From the NCBI RefSeq assembly GCF_003852235.1, contig NZ_CP027732.1, forward strand, positions 1,550,001 through 1,614,000: DNA of 64,000 bases, written 5' to 3'. Shown one piece after another: positions 25,644 to 34,944 of the stretch (its first letter is position 1; every line of letters starts with the position of its first letter). The notes below the pieces were generated by a model that searched no databases, was not told the origin of the DNA, and saw only the letters and a program-made list of their open reading frames with translations. A program made the position numbers and the translations under genes. Source of the DNA: Pseudomonas sp. R4-35-07 (GTDB lineage Bacteria > Pseudomonadota > Gammaproteobacteria > Pseudomonadales > Pseudomonadaceae).

Positions 25644-26870
25644 TCAGGCCGGCTGCGCCACCAGGCTATTACTCACCTTGCGTCCCAGCACCAATACCGT
25701 CGCAAAACCACATCCTACCAACACCGTCGCCAGGCTCAACAACACCGAGCTACCCATCTGATCGACAATTCGCCCACCAAAGAACGAGCCCAGGGCAATG
25801 ATCACCTGAAACAGCGCGACAAACAGTGGCATGCCGCGCTCCACGTCCTTGGGTGCCACGACAAACATCCAGATGCTGGCGCAGGCAGGGAAAGCACCGA
25901 AGGCGAAGCCCCAAAGGGCTATCAGCATCGCGGCGCCGGTCATGCCGGTGGCGAAGTAGGGGAAGAGCGCGGTGCTGGTACCGATCATCAGCGCGACCAA
26001 CAGCAGGGTGTTGCGGACGCTGCGGTTGGCGGCGAAGCCAGCGAAGACATTACCCATCACGCCAGCCACGCCATACAGCAGCAACAGTGAGCCAATCGTC
26101 GGGCCGTCAAAGCCTGAACTGTGTTTGAAAAACGGCGCGACATAGGTGTACGCGGCAAAGTGTGCCAGGCCGATCAGCAGTACGGCGATCAACCCGACCC
26201 GAGCTTGGGGGTTGATGAACAAGGCCGGCAGGTCGCGGATCTGAATGGCTTTTTCCGGGGTGAGTCGGGGCAGCAGGAAAACCTGCGCCAGCAACACCGG
26301 AATGCCCACCAGTGCGGTGACCAGGAAGGTCATGCGCCAGCCCATCAGGCCGCTGAGCCAGGTGCCGACAGGCACGCCCAGTACGGTGGCCAGGGTCACG
26401 CCCATCATGATGATCGAGGTGGCTTTCGCCACGCCCACACCCTTGGGCGCCAGCCTCCCGCTGAGCGCAATGGCCGTGGCCCAGAAGCCACCAATGCTGA
26501 TGCCGAGCAGTACACGCCCGAACAGCAACAGGTTGAAATCACTGGCGAAAGCCACCACCGAGTTGGCGATGATCATCACCAGCGTCAGGCCGATCAGCAG
26601 ATAGCGACGGTCCATGGTGCCGATGCTGACCGACAGAAACGGCGCGGCAAGCGCGGCCATGATGCCGGGCAGGGTCACCATCAGCCCGGCGTGACCGGCG
26701 CTGATACCCAGGTCGCTGGCGACATCATTGAGCACGCCCACCGGGAGAAATTCGCTGGTGACCAGGGCGAAAGCGCCCACGGCGACCGAGAGAATCGCCA
26801 GCCACTGCTGTTTGACACTTTGTTGGTTATGTTCGGGAAGCCCGCTAGGGGCCTGGCTCGCGCTTGGCAT
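25644..26870 (-). CDS. MFS transporter, DHA1-type sugar/drug efflux (SotB/YdhP-like)
   Basis: A 408-residue 12-helix major facilitator. The first helix begins WLAILSVAVGAFALVTSEFL; the motif A region between helices 2 and 3 reads LSVSIGTMDRRYLL; VVAFASDFNLLLFGRVLLG (helix 4) carries the Arg of motif B. The N-terminal TSEFLPVGVLNDVASDLGIS is characteristic of arabinose-efflux-like exporters. Substrate unknown. It stands alone, with terminators on both sides. Confidence 0.85.
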   Translation of the reverse strand: MPSASQAPSGLPEHNQQSVKQQWLAILSVAVGAFALVTSEFLPVGVLNDVASDLGISAGHAGLMVTLPGIMAALAAPFLSVSIGTMDRRYLLIGLTLVMIIANSVVAFASDFNLLLFGRVLLGISIGGFWATAIALSGRLAPKGVGVAKATSIIMMGVTLATVLGVPVGTWLSGLMGWRMTFLVTALVGIPVLLAQVFLLPRLTPEKAIQIRDLPALFINPQARVGLIAVLLIGLAHFAAYTYVAPFFKHSSGFDGPTIGSLLLLYGVAGVMGNVFAGFAANRSVRNTLLLVALMIGTSTALFPYFATGMTGAAMLIALWGFAFGAFPACASIWMFVVAPKDVERGMPLFVALFQVIIALGSFFGGRIVDQMGSSVLLSLATVLVGCGFATVLVLGRKVSNSLVAQPA

Positions 26871-27039
26871 GAATTGGGTTCCAAGAGGAATGTCGCCTGA
26901 AGCCAGGCGGGGGAGGGAATTTGGAAGGGATTATAGAAAGCAGTGTGGGCAATCGGGCAGGCGCTCGTTTCGATAGTAATCATCAGTGCCATCGATGTGA
27001 CGAGGCGTGCACTTATTCAATCCGCAAGAAGAAATACTA

Positions 27040-27074
27040 AAAGCCTGCTGACCCGTTTTCAGCAGGCTGTTTTA
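27040..27074 (-). terminator. Terminator behind the ParE-like toxin gene
   Basis: AAAGCCTGCTG and CAGCAGGCTGTTTT pair around ACCCGTTTT; on the minus strand the stem is followed by a T-run (TTTTAGTATTTC), 15 bp past the toxin stop. Confidence 0.75.
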
Positions 27075-27088
27075 TCCAGTGTTGGACG

Positions 27089-27406
27089 TTAACTCTCATC
27101 TCCCTGCAACAGCGCCGTGTAGTCTTGCCCGCCGTAAAATATCCCCACTATCGATACCGTTTCGCAGCCAGCCCTCACCCTGAAAGCAATGAGGGTGGTG
27201 CGACGATAATGGGTGATGCGCAAGCCTGTCAGCAGGTCGTCACGGCGCAAGCCACGCAAGGGAAACAGGGCAAGGTTTTCACAGTAGCTGACGAGATTGT
27301 CGACAAAACGCCCAGCCACAGTCCGGGAGCCGACATCGCTGATGTAGTCTTCGAGGGCATCGAGTTGCGCCAGGGCTTCAGGCGAAAAGACTACCGAGTA
27401 GCTCAC
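27089..27406 (-). CDS. RelE/ParE-family toxin
   Basis: A 105-residue ParE-type toxin: YSVVFSPEALAQLDALEDYI at the N-terminus, then FPLRGLRRDDLLTGLRITHYR and the C-terminal strand VSIVGIFYGGQDY. ParE proteins inhibit gyrase, RelE relatives cut mRNA on the ribosome; the G-IFYGGQDY tail favours ParE. It starts at GTG 27406, overlapping the antitoxin stop by 4 bp (GTGA), so translation is coupled. Confidence 0.88.
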   Translation of the reverse strand: MSYSVVFSPEALAQLDALEDYISDVGSRTVAGRFVDNLVSYCENLALFPLRGLRRDDLLTGLRITHYRRTTLIAFRVRAGCETVSIVGIFYGGQDYTALLQGDES

Positions 27407-27807
27407 GCTTTCCCTGTGCCTTTGCGCTGACGTTTGACTGCCATGTGTTCGCGGACCTGTTCAGCGGATAGCCCGAGCTCAGGCTCAGCCTCGAGGGCGG
27501 TCGCTGCAGGAATGACTTCATCCCTCAGCCAGTCGTCCATGGCACGGTCACGTGCCAGCAGCACGCGCAGTCCATCGCGAATCACTTCACTTTCGCTGGC
27601 ATATTCGCCGGCAGCCACCTTGGCTTTGACCAGGGCAGCCATTTCAATTGGCAACGTAATGCTCATTTGCTGGGTTGAGCGCATTTGGATGTCCGCCAGA
27701 GGTGAGTAGGATTCAATCCTACTCGACCATTGACGCGATGCAAGAAGCAGCTGATCGATGCCGATATCCGGCGTCTCGTCGTCCATCCAGAAGTGATAGG
27801 TTTCCAT
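27403..27807 (-). CDS. ParD-like ribbon-helix-helix antitoxin with N-terminal extension
   Basis: The C-terminal part of this 134-residue product is a ParD-type antitoxin: SITLPIEMAALVKAKVAAGE is the ribbon-helix-helix strand and helix 1, YASESEVIRDGLRVLLARD helix 2, and the tail wraps the toxin. Typical ParD is about 80-90 residues, which would fit a start at 27684 or 27666. The longer start ATG 27807 has GAGAGG about 9 bp upstream while the internal ones have weak or no Shine-Dalgarno, so a 40-47 residue extension (METYHFWMDDETPDIG) may be real. Confidence 0.8.
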   Translation of the reverse strand: METYHFWMDDETPDIGIDQLLLASRQWSSRIESYSPLADIQMRSTQQMSITLPIEMAALVKAKVAAGEYASESEVIRDGLRVLLARDRAMDDWLRDEVIPAATALEAEPELGLSAEQVREHMAVKRQRKGTGKA

Positions 27808-28015
27808 GCGGTGTTGCCTCTCCCGTTGTGTAGGTCAGGCCGAAAGTATTGACCCGTTTTGGCGATTGCGTGGTCTTGGGACGCCGATAACCTGCTGATA
27901 TGTATGACTTCATATATGTAACAGAGTTATCTCAGCCAACCCGCCCGGCACGCATGGCATCCCACCGGCTCCCATACGATAATGCCCGCCACCCGACCAC
28001 TTTGGCCTGCCTCCC

Positions 28016-28918
28016 GTGATCATCAACTTCGACCTCAACGACCTCCAAGCCTTCCGCGCCGTGGTAGACAAGGGCAGTTTTCGCGGTGCTGCCGAGGCCA
28101 TCCGAATCTCGCAACCCGCGCTCAGCCGGCGCATAGAAAAGCTTGAGTCAGCCCTGGATGTAAAACTGTTCGAACGCACCACGCGGCGGGTCAGCCTGAC
28201 CATGGTCGGGCGGGCGTTCCTGCCCCAGGTCGAACGCATGCTCGACGACCTCGACATCGCCTTGATGGGCATCAGTAACGTCGCGTCCACGCGCATGGGC
28301 AACGTCACCATCGCCTGTGTGCCGTCCACCGCGTATTACTTCATGCCGCACGTCATCTCCGAATTCCACAAGCTGTATCCGAAAATTCGCCTGCGGGTGC
28401 TGGATGCCAGTGCCGGTGAGGTATGCAATGCGGTGGAGAGTGGCGAGGCGGATTTTGGCGTGAGTTTCAGCGGCAGCCTGGCCGATGAAGTGGAGTTCGA
28501 GTTGTTGCTGCAGGAGCGCTATGTGCTGGCCTGTCGTCGTGACCATCCGTTGGCCGCGCGTGAGAGCGTGACGTGGACCGAAGCCTATGAGCATGACTAC
28601 ATCACGGTGGACAAAACCTCGGGCAACCGCTTCCTGCTGGACCAGGCCCTGCGCGGCGTGCGTGTGAAAAAGCCGAGTATCTGCGAGACCCACCATGTGA
28701 CTACCATGATCGGGTTGGTGGAGGCGGGGTTGGGCGTGGCGATGGTGCCGTCGATTGCGATGCCGGCGTGCGAACACCCGATCCTGGTGAGTGTGCCGCT
28801 GGTGGAACCGCAGGTGATGCGCAATGTGGGCTTGATCAAGCGCCGCGGGCGGACATTGCCGCCGGCGGCGCTGGAGTTGGAGCGGTTGGTGCGGGAGATG
28901 CCGTTTCGGTCAGCGTGA
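28016..28918 (+). CDS. LysR-type transcriptional regulator
   Basis: A 300-residue LysR regulator. The winged helix is at residues 8-65 (FRAVVDKGSFRGAAEAIRIS, QPALSRRIEKLESALDVKLFE), followed by the two-lobed co-inducer domain starting about residue 92. The start is GTG 28016; no strong ribosome-binding site is visible. The 3' end overlaps the convergent substrate-binding gene by 9 bp. It may control the MHS transporter/binding protein operon opposite, but the usual divergent arrangement is missing. Confidence 0.9.
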   Translation: MIINFDLNDLQAFRAVVDKGSFRGAAEAIRISQPALSRRIEKLESALDVKLFERTTRRVSLTMVGRAFLPQVERMLDDLDIALMGISNVASTRMGNVTIACVPSTAYYFMPHVISEFHKLYPKIRLRVLDASAGEVCNAVESGEADFGVSFSGSLADEVEFELLLQERYVLACRRDHPLAARESVTWTEAYEHDYITVDKTSGNRFLLDQALRGVRVKKPSICETHHVTTMIGLVEAGLGVAMVPSIAMPACEHPILVSVPLVEPQVMRNVGLIKRRGRTLPPAALELERLVREMPFRSA

Positions 28919-29668
28919 CACCGAGTCCAGTCCGGTGGACTGCACCACCGGTTGGGCTTCGGGCGACGCCATGAACTGCAGCAGCGCCTTGGCCTCTTGC
29001 GGATGTTCGGCGTTTACCGGAATGCCCGCTGCAAAACGCGTAACGGACTGCACGTCCTCCGGGATTTTACCTACAAACGTCACGCCCTTGACCGGCAATA
29101 GTTCCGCCACCTGCTGCAAGCCGACTTCGTAGTCACCCTTGGCGACCTGTTCGCCCACCGGCACGCGTTCGATCATAGTGCCCTTGGCGGGCATGCCGAG
29201 CTTTTGGAACAGCTCCTTCTCGACATACACACCGCTGGCGCTGTCCGAATACGCCACTGACTTGGCCTTGCTCAGCACTGCCTTGAGTTCGGCATCGGTG
29301 CCAATCGATGGTTTGACCGCGCCTTCCTTCACCACTAAGCCAATCCGCGAATCCGCCAGTTCCACGCGGGAGGCGGGGTCGACCTTGCCTTGTTTGATCA
29401 GCTCATCCAGGGCGTAGCCGACCATGATCACCACATCGGCGTGTTCGCCACGGGCCAGGCGGTTGGGAATCGCTTCTGGCGCCTTGCCCATGGACGGGCC
29501 GAGGATGGTGTCGAGGGTGTCACCGCTGTGCTTGGCATATTGCGGGCCGAGCAATTTATACGCGGCAGTGAAACCACCGGAGGTCATCACCTTGAGTTCC
29601 TCAGCCTGGGCTGACAGCGCCAGGGCGCCGAGGACTACGGCCGTGAGGGTTTTGAACAGCGGCTTCAT
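28910..29668 (-). CDS. ModA-like periplasmic substrate-binding protein coupled to an MFS transporter
   Basis: A 252-residue secreted binding protein of the SBP_bac_11/ModA superfamily (COG0725). Signal peptide: [19 protein letters not shown] before EELKVM. Body motifs: [37 protein letters not shown] and [14 protein letters not shown]. No ModB or ModC gene is nearby. Instead the ATG at 29668 overlaps the stop of the MHS transporter gene (ATGA). I chose that start over 29743 for this reason and for the position of the signal peptide. The ligand is unknown; an organic acid is more likely than molybdate given the partner. Confidence 0.85.
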   Translation of the reverse strand: MKPLFKTLTAVVLGALALSAQAEELKVMTSGGFTAAYKLLGPQYAKHSGDTLDTILGPSMGKAPEAIPNRLARGEHADVVIMVGYALDELIKQGKVDPASRVELADSRIGLVVKEGAVKPSIGTDAELKAVLSKAKSVAYSDSASGVYVEKELFQKLGMPAKGTMIERVPVGEQVAKGDYEVGLQQVAELLPVKGVTFVGKIPEDVQSVTRFAAGIPVNAEHPQEAKALLQFMASPEAQPVVQSTGLDSVSR

Positions 29669-30972
29669 TGTGCGGCCCCCTGCATGACCTGGCCACGGGC
29701 ATTGGCGCGGCGATACAGCGCCAGGGTAGAACACAGGGCACACAGCGCAGCGAATATCATCCAGTAAGCCGGCGACGCTTTATCTCCGGTGATGTGAATG
29801 AACCAGGTGGAGATCGCGGGCGTGAAGCCACCGAACACGGCAGTTGCCAGGCTGTAGGCCAGGGAGAAGCCTGCGACGCGCACTTCTACCGGCATGATTT
29901 CAGTCAGCGCCGGGATCATTGCGCCGTTGTACATGCCGTAGAGGAAGGAGAACCACAGCAGGGTCTCCAACATGTGCGCAAAGCTTGGCGCGTTGACTAC
30001 GTAGGACAACGCCGGATAAGCCGTAAGAACGGTCAGCACCGTCATGGCGACCAGCACCGGCTTGCGACCGAAGCGATCGCTCAGGGTGCCGCCGATCGGC
30101 AGCCAGACAAAGTTCGACACCGCTACCAGCAACGTCACCAGCAGCGCGTCGGAGGTGCTCAGCTGCAGCACGGTCTTGCCGAAGGTCGGTGCATACACGG
30201 TGATCAGGTAGAACGCGGTGGTGGTCATGGCCACCATCAGCATGCCGCCAATCACCACGGTCCAGTTTTTCACCAGGGTGGCCATCACTTCACGCATGGT
30301 CGGGCGGTGCTTGCGGTTGGCGAACTCTTCGGTCTCCTGCAGGTTGCGCCGCAGCACGAAGATAAACGGAATGATCACACAACCGACGGCGAACGGAATG
30401 CGCCAGCCCCAGTCGGCGACCACGGCCGGCTCCATCCATACGTTCAAGCCATAGCCCAGTGCGGCCGCGACCACAATCGAGATCTGCTGGCTGCCCGACT
30501 GCCAGCTGGTATAGAAGCCCTTGCGGCCCGGGGTGGCCATCTCGGACAGGTACACCGACACACCGCCCAATTCCGCGCCGGCCGAGAAGCCCTGCAGCAA
30601 ACGACCCAGCAGCACCAGCAACGGTGCCCACAGGCCAATGGTCTGATAACCGGGCACCAGCACGATCAACAGCGTGCCGCTGGCCATGATCGACAGGGTC
30701 ACGATCAAGCCTTTGCGCCGACCCACGTCATCGATATAGGCACCCAGGATGATCGCGCCCAACGGCCGCATCAGGAAGCCTGCACCGAACACGGCGAAGG
30801 TCATCATTAATGATGCAAATTCATTGGCGGCGGGGAAGAAGGCAGCGGCGATGTAGGTGGCGTAGAAACCGAACAGAAAGAAATCGAACTGTTCGAGAAA
30901 GTTGCCCGAAGTAACGCGCAGTACGGCGCCTACTTTCGAGGAAGCAGCCGCAGGCCGGGAAGGGCTAGTCAT
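29665..30972 (-). CDS. MFS transporter, metabolite:H+ symporter (MHS) family
   Basis: A 435-residue 12-helix symporter of the citrate/alpha-ketoglutarate/shikimate MHS branch: [20 protein letters not shown] in helix 1, [19 protein letters not shown] (motif A), [19 protein letters not shown] antisense shadows aside. [19 protein letters not shown] (helix 4-5) is diagnostic for MHS. It probably imports a di- or tricarboxylate with protons. It is the first gene of a two-gene operon with the ModA-like binding protein and is divergent from a small gene and a LysR regulator on the other side. Confidence 0.9.
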   Translation of the reverse strand: MTSPSRPAAASSKVGAVLRVTSGNFLEQFDFFLFGFYATYIAAAFFPAANEFASLMMTFAVFGAGFLMRPLGAIILGAYIDDVGRRKGLIVTLSIMASGTLLIVLVPGYQTIGLWAPLLVLLGRLLQGFSAGAELGGVSVYLSEMATPGRKGFYTSWQSGSQQISIVVAAALGYGLNVWMEPAVVADWGWRIPFAVGCVIIPFIFVLRRNLQETEEFANRKHRPTMREVMATLVKNWTVVIGGMLMVAMTTTAFYLITVYAPTFGKTVLQLSTSDALLVTLLVAVSNFVWLPIGGTLSDRFGRKPVLVAMTVLTVLTAYPALSYVVNAPSFAHMLETLLWFSFLYGMYNGAMIPALTEIMPVEVRVAGFSLAYSLATAVFGGFTPAISTWFIHITGDKASPAYWMIFAALCALCSTLALYRRANARGQVMQGAAQ

Positions 30973-31170
30973 GGTTTTGTGTCTCCAGCGTTCTTTTTAA
31001 AGTGCTTGTTTCGCTTAAGACTTGGGATAGTGGCTGACACATTTAGAAATGATAAGTGACAAATTTGGATAGATTGATGCGTCTTGGCTATCAATCGAAA
31101 GAGCCGTCGGAATTGTCGGTCCTGTTCTACGCTTGAAGCTGGGTTCAATGCTTATGAATGGGAGGTGGCT

Positions 31171-31317
31171 ATGGGTGACGAACACAAACAGCACAATGAG
31201 TCGGAGCGTGAACAGCCTCGGCAACGACCTGAGGAAGAAAAACCGCAAACCTGGAAGCATCCCGACGATGGGACTGAGCTTTCAGAGCGGGATCAGGAAT
31301 TTCCTTTGAAACCTTGA
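31171..31317 (+). CDS. Small highly charged protein of unknown function
   Basis: A 48-residue, very hydrophilic and probably disordered protein (MGDEHKQHNESEREQ, rich in Glu, Gln, Pro and Lys). ATG 31171 is preceded by GGGAGG at 5-6 bp, a good ribosome-binding site, which is the main support for its being a gene. It lies between the divergent MHS transporter and LysR genes. No family recognised. Confidence 0.5.
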   Translation: MGDEHKQHNESEREQPRQRPEEEKPQTWKHPDDGTELSERDQEFPLKP

Positions 31318-31427
31318 TGTCAGGAACGACGCGACCCAACTCTGGAAACCCGATGCGTCGAACGACATAGACGTCGCCCCGTTGCCTTTCTAAACTGCGG
31401 CTTGTCTTGGGGAAGGGGCAGGCGCCG

Positions 31428-32351
31428 ATGAATCGCAATGAATTACGCAAGGCCGATATCAACCTGATGGTGGTCTTCGAAGCGCTGATGCTTGAGCGCA
31501 ACGTGACCCGGGTGGCGGAGAAGCTGTTTCTCGGCCAGCCGACCATCAGCTCGGCCCTCAATCGTCTGCGCACTTTGTTCAATGACCCGTTGTTCATTCG
31601 CGTTGGCCACCGCATGGAGCCCACCGCGCGCGCCGAAGAAATCATCCAGCACTTGTCGCCGGCCTTGGATTCGCTGTCGTCGGCCCTGAGCCTGACCCAT
31701 GATTTCGACCCGTCCATCAGCACCATGACCTTTCGTATCGGCCTGTCCGATGACGTTGAATTCGGCCTGCTGCCGCCGTTGCTGCGGGCTCTGCGCCAGG
31801 AGGCGCCGCAGGTGGTGTTCGTGGTACAGCATGTGGATTACTGGCGCATTCCCGACCTGCTGGCCTCCGGCGATATCACCGTCGGCATCACCCAGACCCG
31901 CGGCCTGCCGGCGAATGCCAAGCGTAAACTGTTGCGGCATATCCGGCCTTGCCTGTTGCGCGCCGATGCATCCGACACACCGCTGACCCTCGACGAATAT
32001 TGCGCACGGCCCCATGTGCTGGTGTCCCACACCGCCAATGTGGCCGGGTTTGCCGATGAATGGCTGGCGGAGATCGGCCGCAAGCGGCACGTGGTGCTGT
32101 CGGTGCCGCAATACAGCTCGCTACCGGCGCTGCTCGCCGGCACCGATATGATCGCCAGCCTGCCGGACTACACGGCCCAGGCCATGGCCGCCGGCGGGAA
32201 CCTGTTCTGCGAGGCGTTTCCATTTGAAACGCCGACCCTGGACTTGTCGATGGTCTGGCTCAGCCACGTCGACACCGACCCGGCAGAACGCTGGATGCGC
32301 TCGCGGCTGGAGGCGTTCATGAGTGATCGAGGGCTCGGCGTCCAAGTCTGA
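31428..32351 (+). CDS. LysR-type transcriptional regulator (NahR/NodD-like class)
   Basis: A 307-residue regulator. The DNA-binding part reads LMVVFEALMLERNVTRVAEK, LGQPTISSALNRLRTLFNDP, LFIRVGHRMEPT, the pattern of the NahR/NodD/LinR-like group that usually responds to aromatic or small organic ligands. ATG 31428 (MNRNELRKAD) has GGGGCAGG upstream; a TTG at 31407 is less likely. Transcribed away from the MHS transporter operon, separated from it by a 48-codon gene. Confidence 0.9.
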   Translation: MNRNELRKADINLMVVFEALMLERNVTRVAEKLFLGQPTISSALNRLRTLFNDPLFIRVGHRMEPTARAEEIIQHLSPALDSLSSALSLTHDFDPSISTMTFRIGLSDDVEFGLLPPLLRALRQEAPQVVFVVQHVDYWRIPDLLASGDITVGITQTRGLPANAKRKLLRHIRPCLLRADASDTPLTLDEYCARPHVLVSHTANVAGFADEWLAEIGRKRHVVLSVPQYSSLPALLAGTDMIASLPDYTAQAMAAGGNLFCEAFPFETPTLDLSMVWLSHVDTDPAERWMRSRLEAFMSDRGLGVQV

Positions 32352-32433
32352 TTCACCGTTTCGCAAAGAAGCCGCAGGGAGTGACAAGCTGCAAGCGCCA
32401 AGCTGACAGCCACTCCGGCACCTCTTGCCGCTT
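32352..32433. repeat. Short gap with GCTGCAAGC-type inverted repeat
   Basis: CAAGCTGCAAGCGCC (32387 onward) is partly complementary to CTTGCCGCTTGCAACT just past the gap. It resembles the hairpin at 53949-54003 and may be a degenerate copy of one intergenic palindrome family. Confidence 0.4.
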
Positions 32434-33375
32434 TTAACTTGCCGCTTGCAACTGCTCCTCACACACCTTCACCACTTGCTCGCGAAACCAGGTATTGGCG
32501 TTGTCCTGTTCGCTGGTTTCATTCCACTGCATATCCAGGGTGAAGCCCGGCAGACCATTCGGCGCTTCGCAAAACCCGTACGCCGCAGTCGATGCCAGCA
32601 GCTTTTGCACGCGGCGGGGCAGGGTCACGATGAAGTCGGTGCCGCTGATCATCTTCAACGCCGCGCTGTAGCTGTTGGCCCGCGCGATCACCTGGCGTTT
32701 GTGGGCCTGGCGCGCCAGCCAGCCGTCGATCATGTTGGTGTCGGACGTCCAGGGCGTGGGAAACACGTGGCGCCGCTCGACGAAGGCCTGCAGGCCGAAT
32801 GCCGGTTCCCGGGGCGCCGCGCGTTTATCGAAGACGCATACCAGGTCATCTTCGAGCAGCATTTGGGTCTTGAAGTCTTTATGGGCACGATGAAAATTCG
32901 GGCCGAAGCAAATCACCAGGTCGAGGCGGCCTTCGCGCAAGTCGTCGGCGGGAATCTCGGCTTCCAGCTTGCGCACGTTGACGATCACCGGCAGGTCGGC
33001 GCGGTCGAAGTTTTTCAGCAGGCGCGGCAGGATCAGCTGTTCGAAGTATTCCGGGGCGCACACATTGAAGGTCACGGCCTTGCGGGTCGGGTCGAAGGCC
33101 TGGCCCCCGGCGTGGCACAGGTTGATGCTTTCGAGGATTTTCTGCACATGGCCGTACATCGTGGTGGCCTTGTACGTCGGACGCATGCCCGCGCGGGTGT
33201 TGATAAACAGCTCGTCTTCGAAACTGGTGCGCAGTTTCTTCAGGCTGTAGCTCACAGTGGATTGGCTGACGAACAGCGTTTCGGACACGTCGGTAACGCT
33301 GCTCTGGTCGTAGACAGCGATAAACACCATCAAGTCCTGCATATCGAGCTTTCTGAGCAAGTTACTGTTTAGCAT
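32434..33375 (-). CDS. LysR-type transcriptional regulator
   Basis: A 313-residue LysR regulator: MQDLMVFIAVYDQSSVTDVS, LFVSQSTVSYSLKKLRTSFE and DELFINTRAGMRPT form the winged helix, and the effector domain follows with FNVCAPEYFEQLILPRLLKN. ATG 33375 (MLNSNLLRKLD) was chosen; an upstream frame to 33426 extends into the AT-rich promoter region. It follows the CynX-like MFS gene on the same strand after 138 bp, so it may regulate or be co-transcribed with it. Confidence 0.88.
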   Translation of the reverse strand: MLNSNLLRKLDMQDLMVFIAVYDQSSVTDVSETLFVSQSTVSYSLKKLRTSFEDELFINTRAGMRPTYKATTMYGHVQKILESINLCHAGGQAFDPTRKAVTFNVCAPEYFEQLILPRLLKNFDRADLPVIVNVRKLEAEIPADDLREGRLDLVICFGPNFHRAHKDFKTQMLLEDDLVCVFDKRAAPREPAFGLQAFVERRHVFPTPWTSDTNMIDGWLARQAHKRQVIARANSYSAALKMISGTDFIVTLPRRVQKLLASTAAYGFCEAPNGLPGFTLDMQWNETSEQDNANTWFREQVVKVCEEQLQAAS

Positions 33376-33513
33376 CGGTTCCGTCCGTAAAACCCTTTGT
33401 ACCGAACTCAGTACAAGACTGCGCAAAATGTTAACGGAACGCTCGTACCAATAGAAAGCTCTGTAGGACTCTTCTATGTTTTGGGTGGGACAAAAAGTGT
33501 TTACAACACGACC

Positions 33514-34701
33514 TCAGCGGATATGCCGCGCGTAATGCGCGGGATTGAAGCGCGTGACCATCAGCAGCATCACCACCACCACGGCCGCCAATGACCACCA
33601 GGCCCATTCGAAGCTGCCCAATTGGTCGCGGATCATCCCGGCGATCAGCGGCGAGAGGCCGGCGATCAGGTAGCCGACGCCCTGCACGAACGCGGTCAGG
33701 CCACCGGCACGGCGCGGATTGTCGAGGTGGTCGAGGGACAGGATCAGACTCATCGGAAACAGGCCGCCGATTCCCAGGCCGAGCAGGCACGGCCACACCA
33801 GGCTCAGGTGCTGCGGGCTGAGGATCAGGCCGCAGAAACCGATGATGATCAGCACCAGCAAGACCGCGACCACGCCGCGTTTATCCCGGCGGCGATTGGC
33901 GATGGCGGGGGTCGCCAGGCCGGAGACGACCTCCATGGCGGTCAGCAGACCCAGCAGCAAACCGGCCTGCTGTTCGCTCCAGCCCTGCTCGACGTAATAC
34001 GGTGCCAGCCACGCCAGCACACAGGTGTAGCACGCCGTGCCGAGGCCGAAAAACAGCGCCAGCAACCAGGCCCGGCGATTGCCGAAAAACGACGCCTGCG
34101 AGCCGCTGTCGACATGAGGCAAGGGCGGCAACGCCGAGCGCTGGGCGTACCAGAACACCAGCCCCAGCAGCGCCAGCCCTGCCCATATCGCAAGACCCAT
34201 GCGCCAACTGCCGGTGTGCACTTGCACAAAGGGCGCAAACGAGGCGGCCAGTGCCGCGCCGCCCATGATCGCGGTGACATACAGGCCCATGAACAACGAA
34301 ACGTCAGCGCTGAAGCGCGACTTGATCAGCGCCGGCATCAACGCCTGGATCAGCGCGATCCCGATGCCTGCAGCAATGGCGCTGACAATCAGCTCCAGCG
34401 CCGAATCCAGCCACAGCCGCGACACTGTCGCCACGCCGATCACCAGCAACGACACCACGATACTGCGGTGTTCGCCAAAGCGCCTGGCCAGGCCCATGCC
34501 AAAGAACATCGCCAGGCCCATGCCCATCACCGGCAGCATGGTCAGCAAGGCCGCGCTGCTGAAATTCAGCGGCACCTCAGCGCGAATCGACGACAACAAA
34601 GGCCCCACGGCCGCCATCGACGGGCGCAGGTTGAGGGCGACCAGCACCACACTGATCATCAGCCACACGGCGGTGGTGGGTTTTGCCTGAACGTTTTCCA
34701 T
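33514..34701 (-). CDS. MFS transporter, CynX/NimT family
   Basis: A 395-residue 12-helix transporter. TAVWLMISVVLVALNLRPSM (helix 1 with the NLRP motif) and AVGPLLSSIRAEVPLNFSSA are typical of the cyanate transporter CynX/2-nitroimidazole NimT group; the Arg-Pro after helix 1 is the hallmark. Substrate is unknown; no cyanase gene is nearby. ATG 34701 (MENVQAKPTT) has AAGGCAGG upstream and removes an unlikely 19-residue extension. Confidence 0.85.
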   Translation of the reverse strand: MENVQAKPTTAVWLMISVVLVALNLRPSMAAVGPLLSSIRAEVPLNFSSAALLTMLPVMGMGLAMFFGMGLARRFGEHRSIVVSLLVIGVATVSRLWLDSALELIVSAIAAGIGIALIQALMPALIKSRFSADVSLFMGLYVTAIMGGAALAASFAPFVQVHTGSWRMGLAIWAGLALLGLVFWYAQRSALPPLPHVDSGSQASFFGNRRAWLLALFFGLGTACYTCVLAWLAPYYVEQGWSEQQAGLLLGLLTAMEVVSGLATPAIANRRRDKRGVVAVLLVLIIIGFCGLILSPQHLSLVWPCLLGLGIGGLFPMSLILSLDHLDNPRRAGGLTAFVQGVGYLIAGLSPLIAGMIRDQLGSFEWAWWSLAAVVVVMLLMVTRFNPAHYARHIR

Positions 34702-34839
34702 GGGCCTGCCTTGAATGAACCAGGGCGAATCAGGCCACGGGTGGGCGAGGGCAGGCAAATGAGAAAGTCGTTGGGGCTATTGAAAAAATGCTTTATGCCC
34801 CAGCCAATTGCGCAAATGGCCACAGCACTGAGGATTCAA

Positions 34840-34927
34840 TGTGGGAGGGGGCTTGCTCCCGATAGCGGTGTATCAGTTAAAGAGGCTCCAACTGAACCTG
34901 CGCTACGGGAGCAAGCCCCCTCCCACA
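34840..34927. repeat. REP doublet (REPIN), copy 1
   Basis: GTGGGAGGGGGCTTGC on the left and GCAAGCCCCCTCCCAC on the right, facing each other 56 bp apart, the long palindromic REP unit of fluorescent pseudomonads. The inner part of the right arm (CGCTACGGGAG) is degenerate compared with the other four copies. It is the only copy here not between convergent genes. Confidence 0.93.
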
Positions 34928-34944
34928 AGTTTGACCCTGTTGTG

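Noticed and set aside
24269..28015. Attachment-site repeat of the tRNA-Ser 3' end
   Set aside because: Looked for a second copy of GGGTTCGAATCCCTATCTCT downstream and saw none; no integrase gene either.
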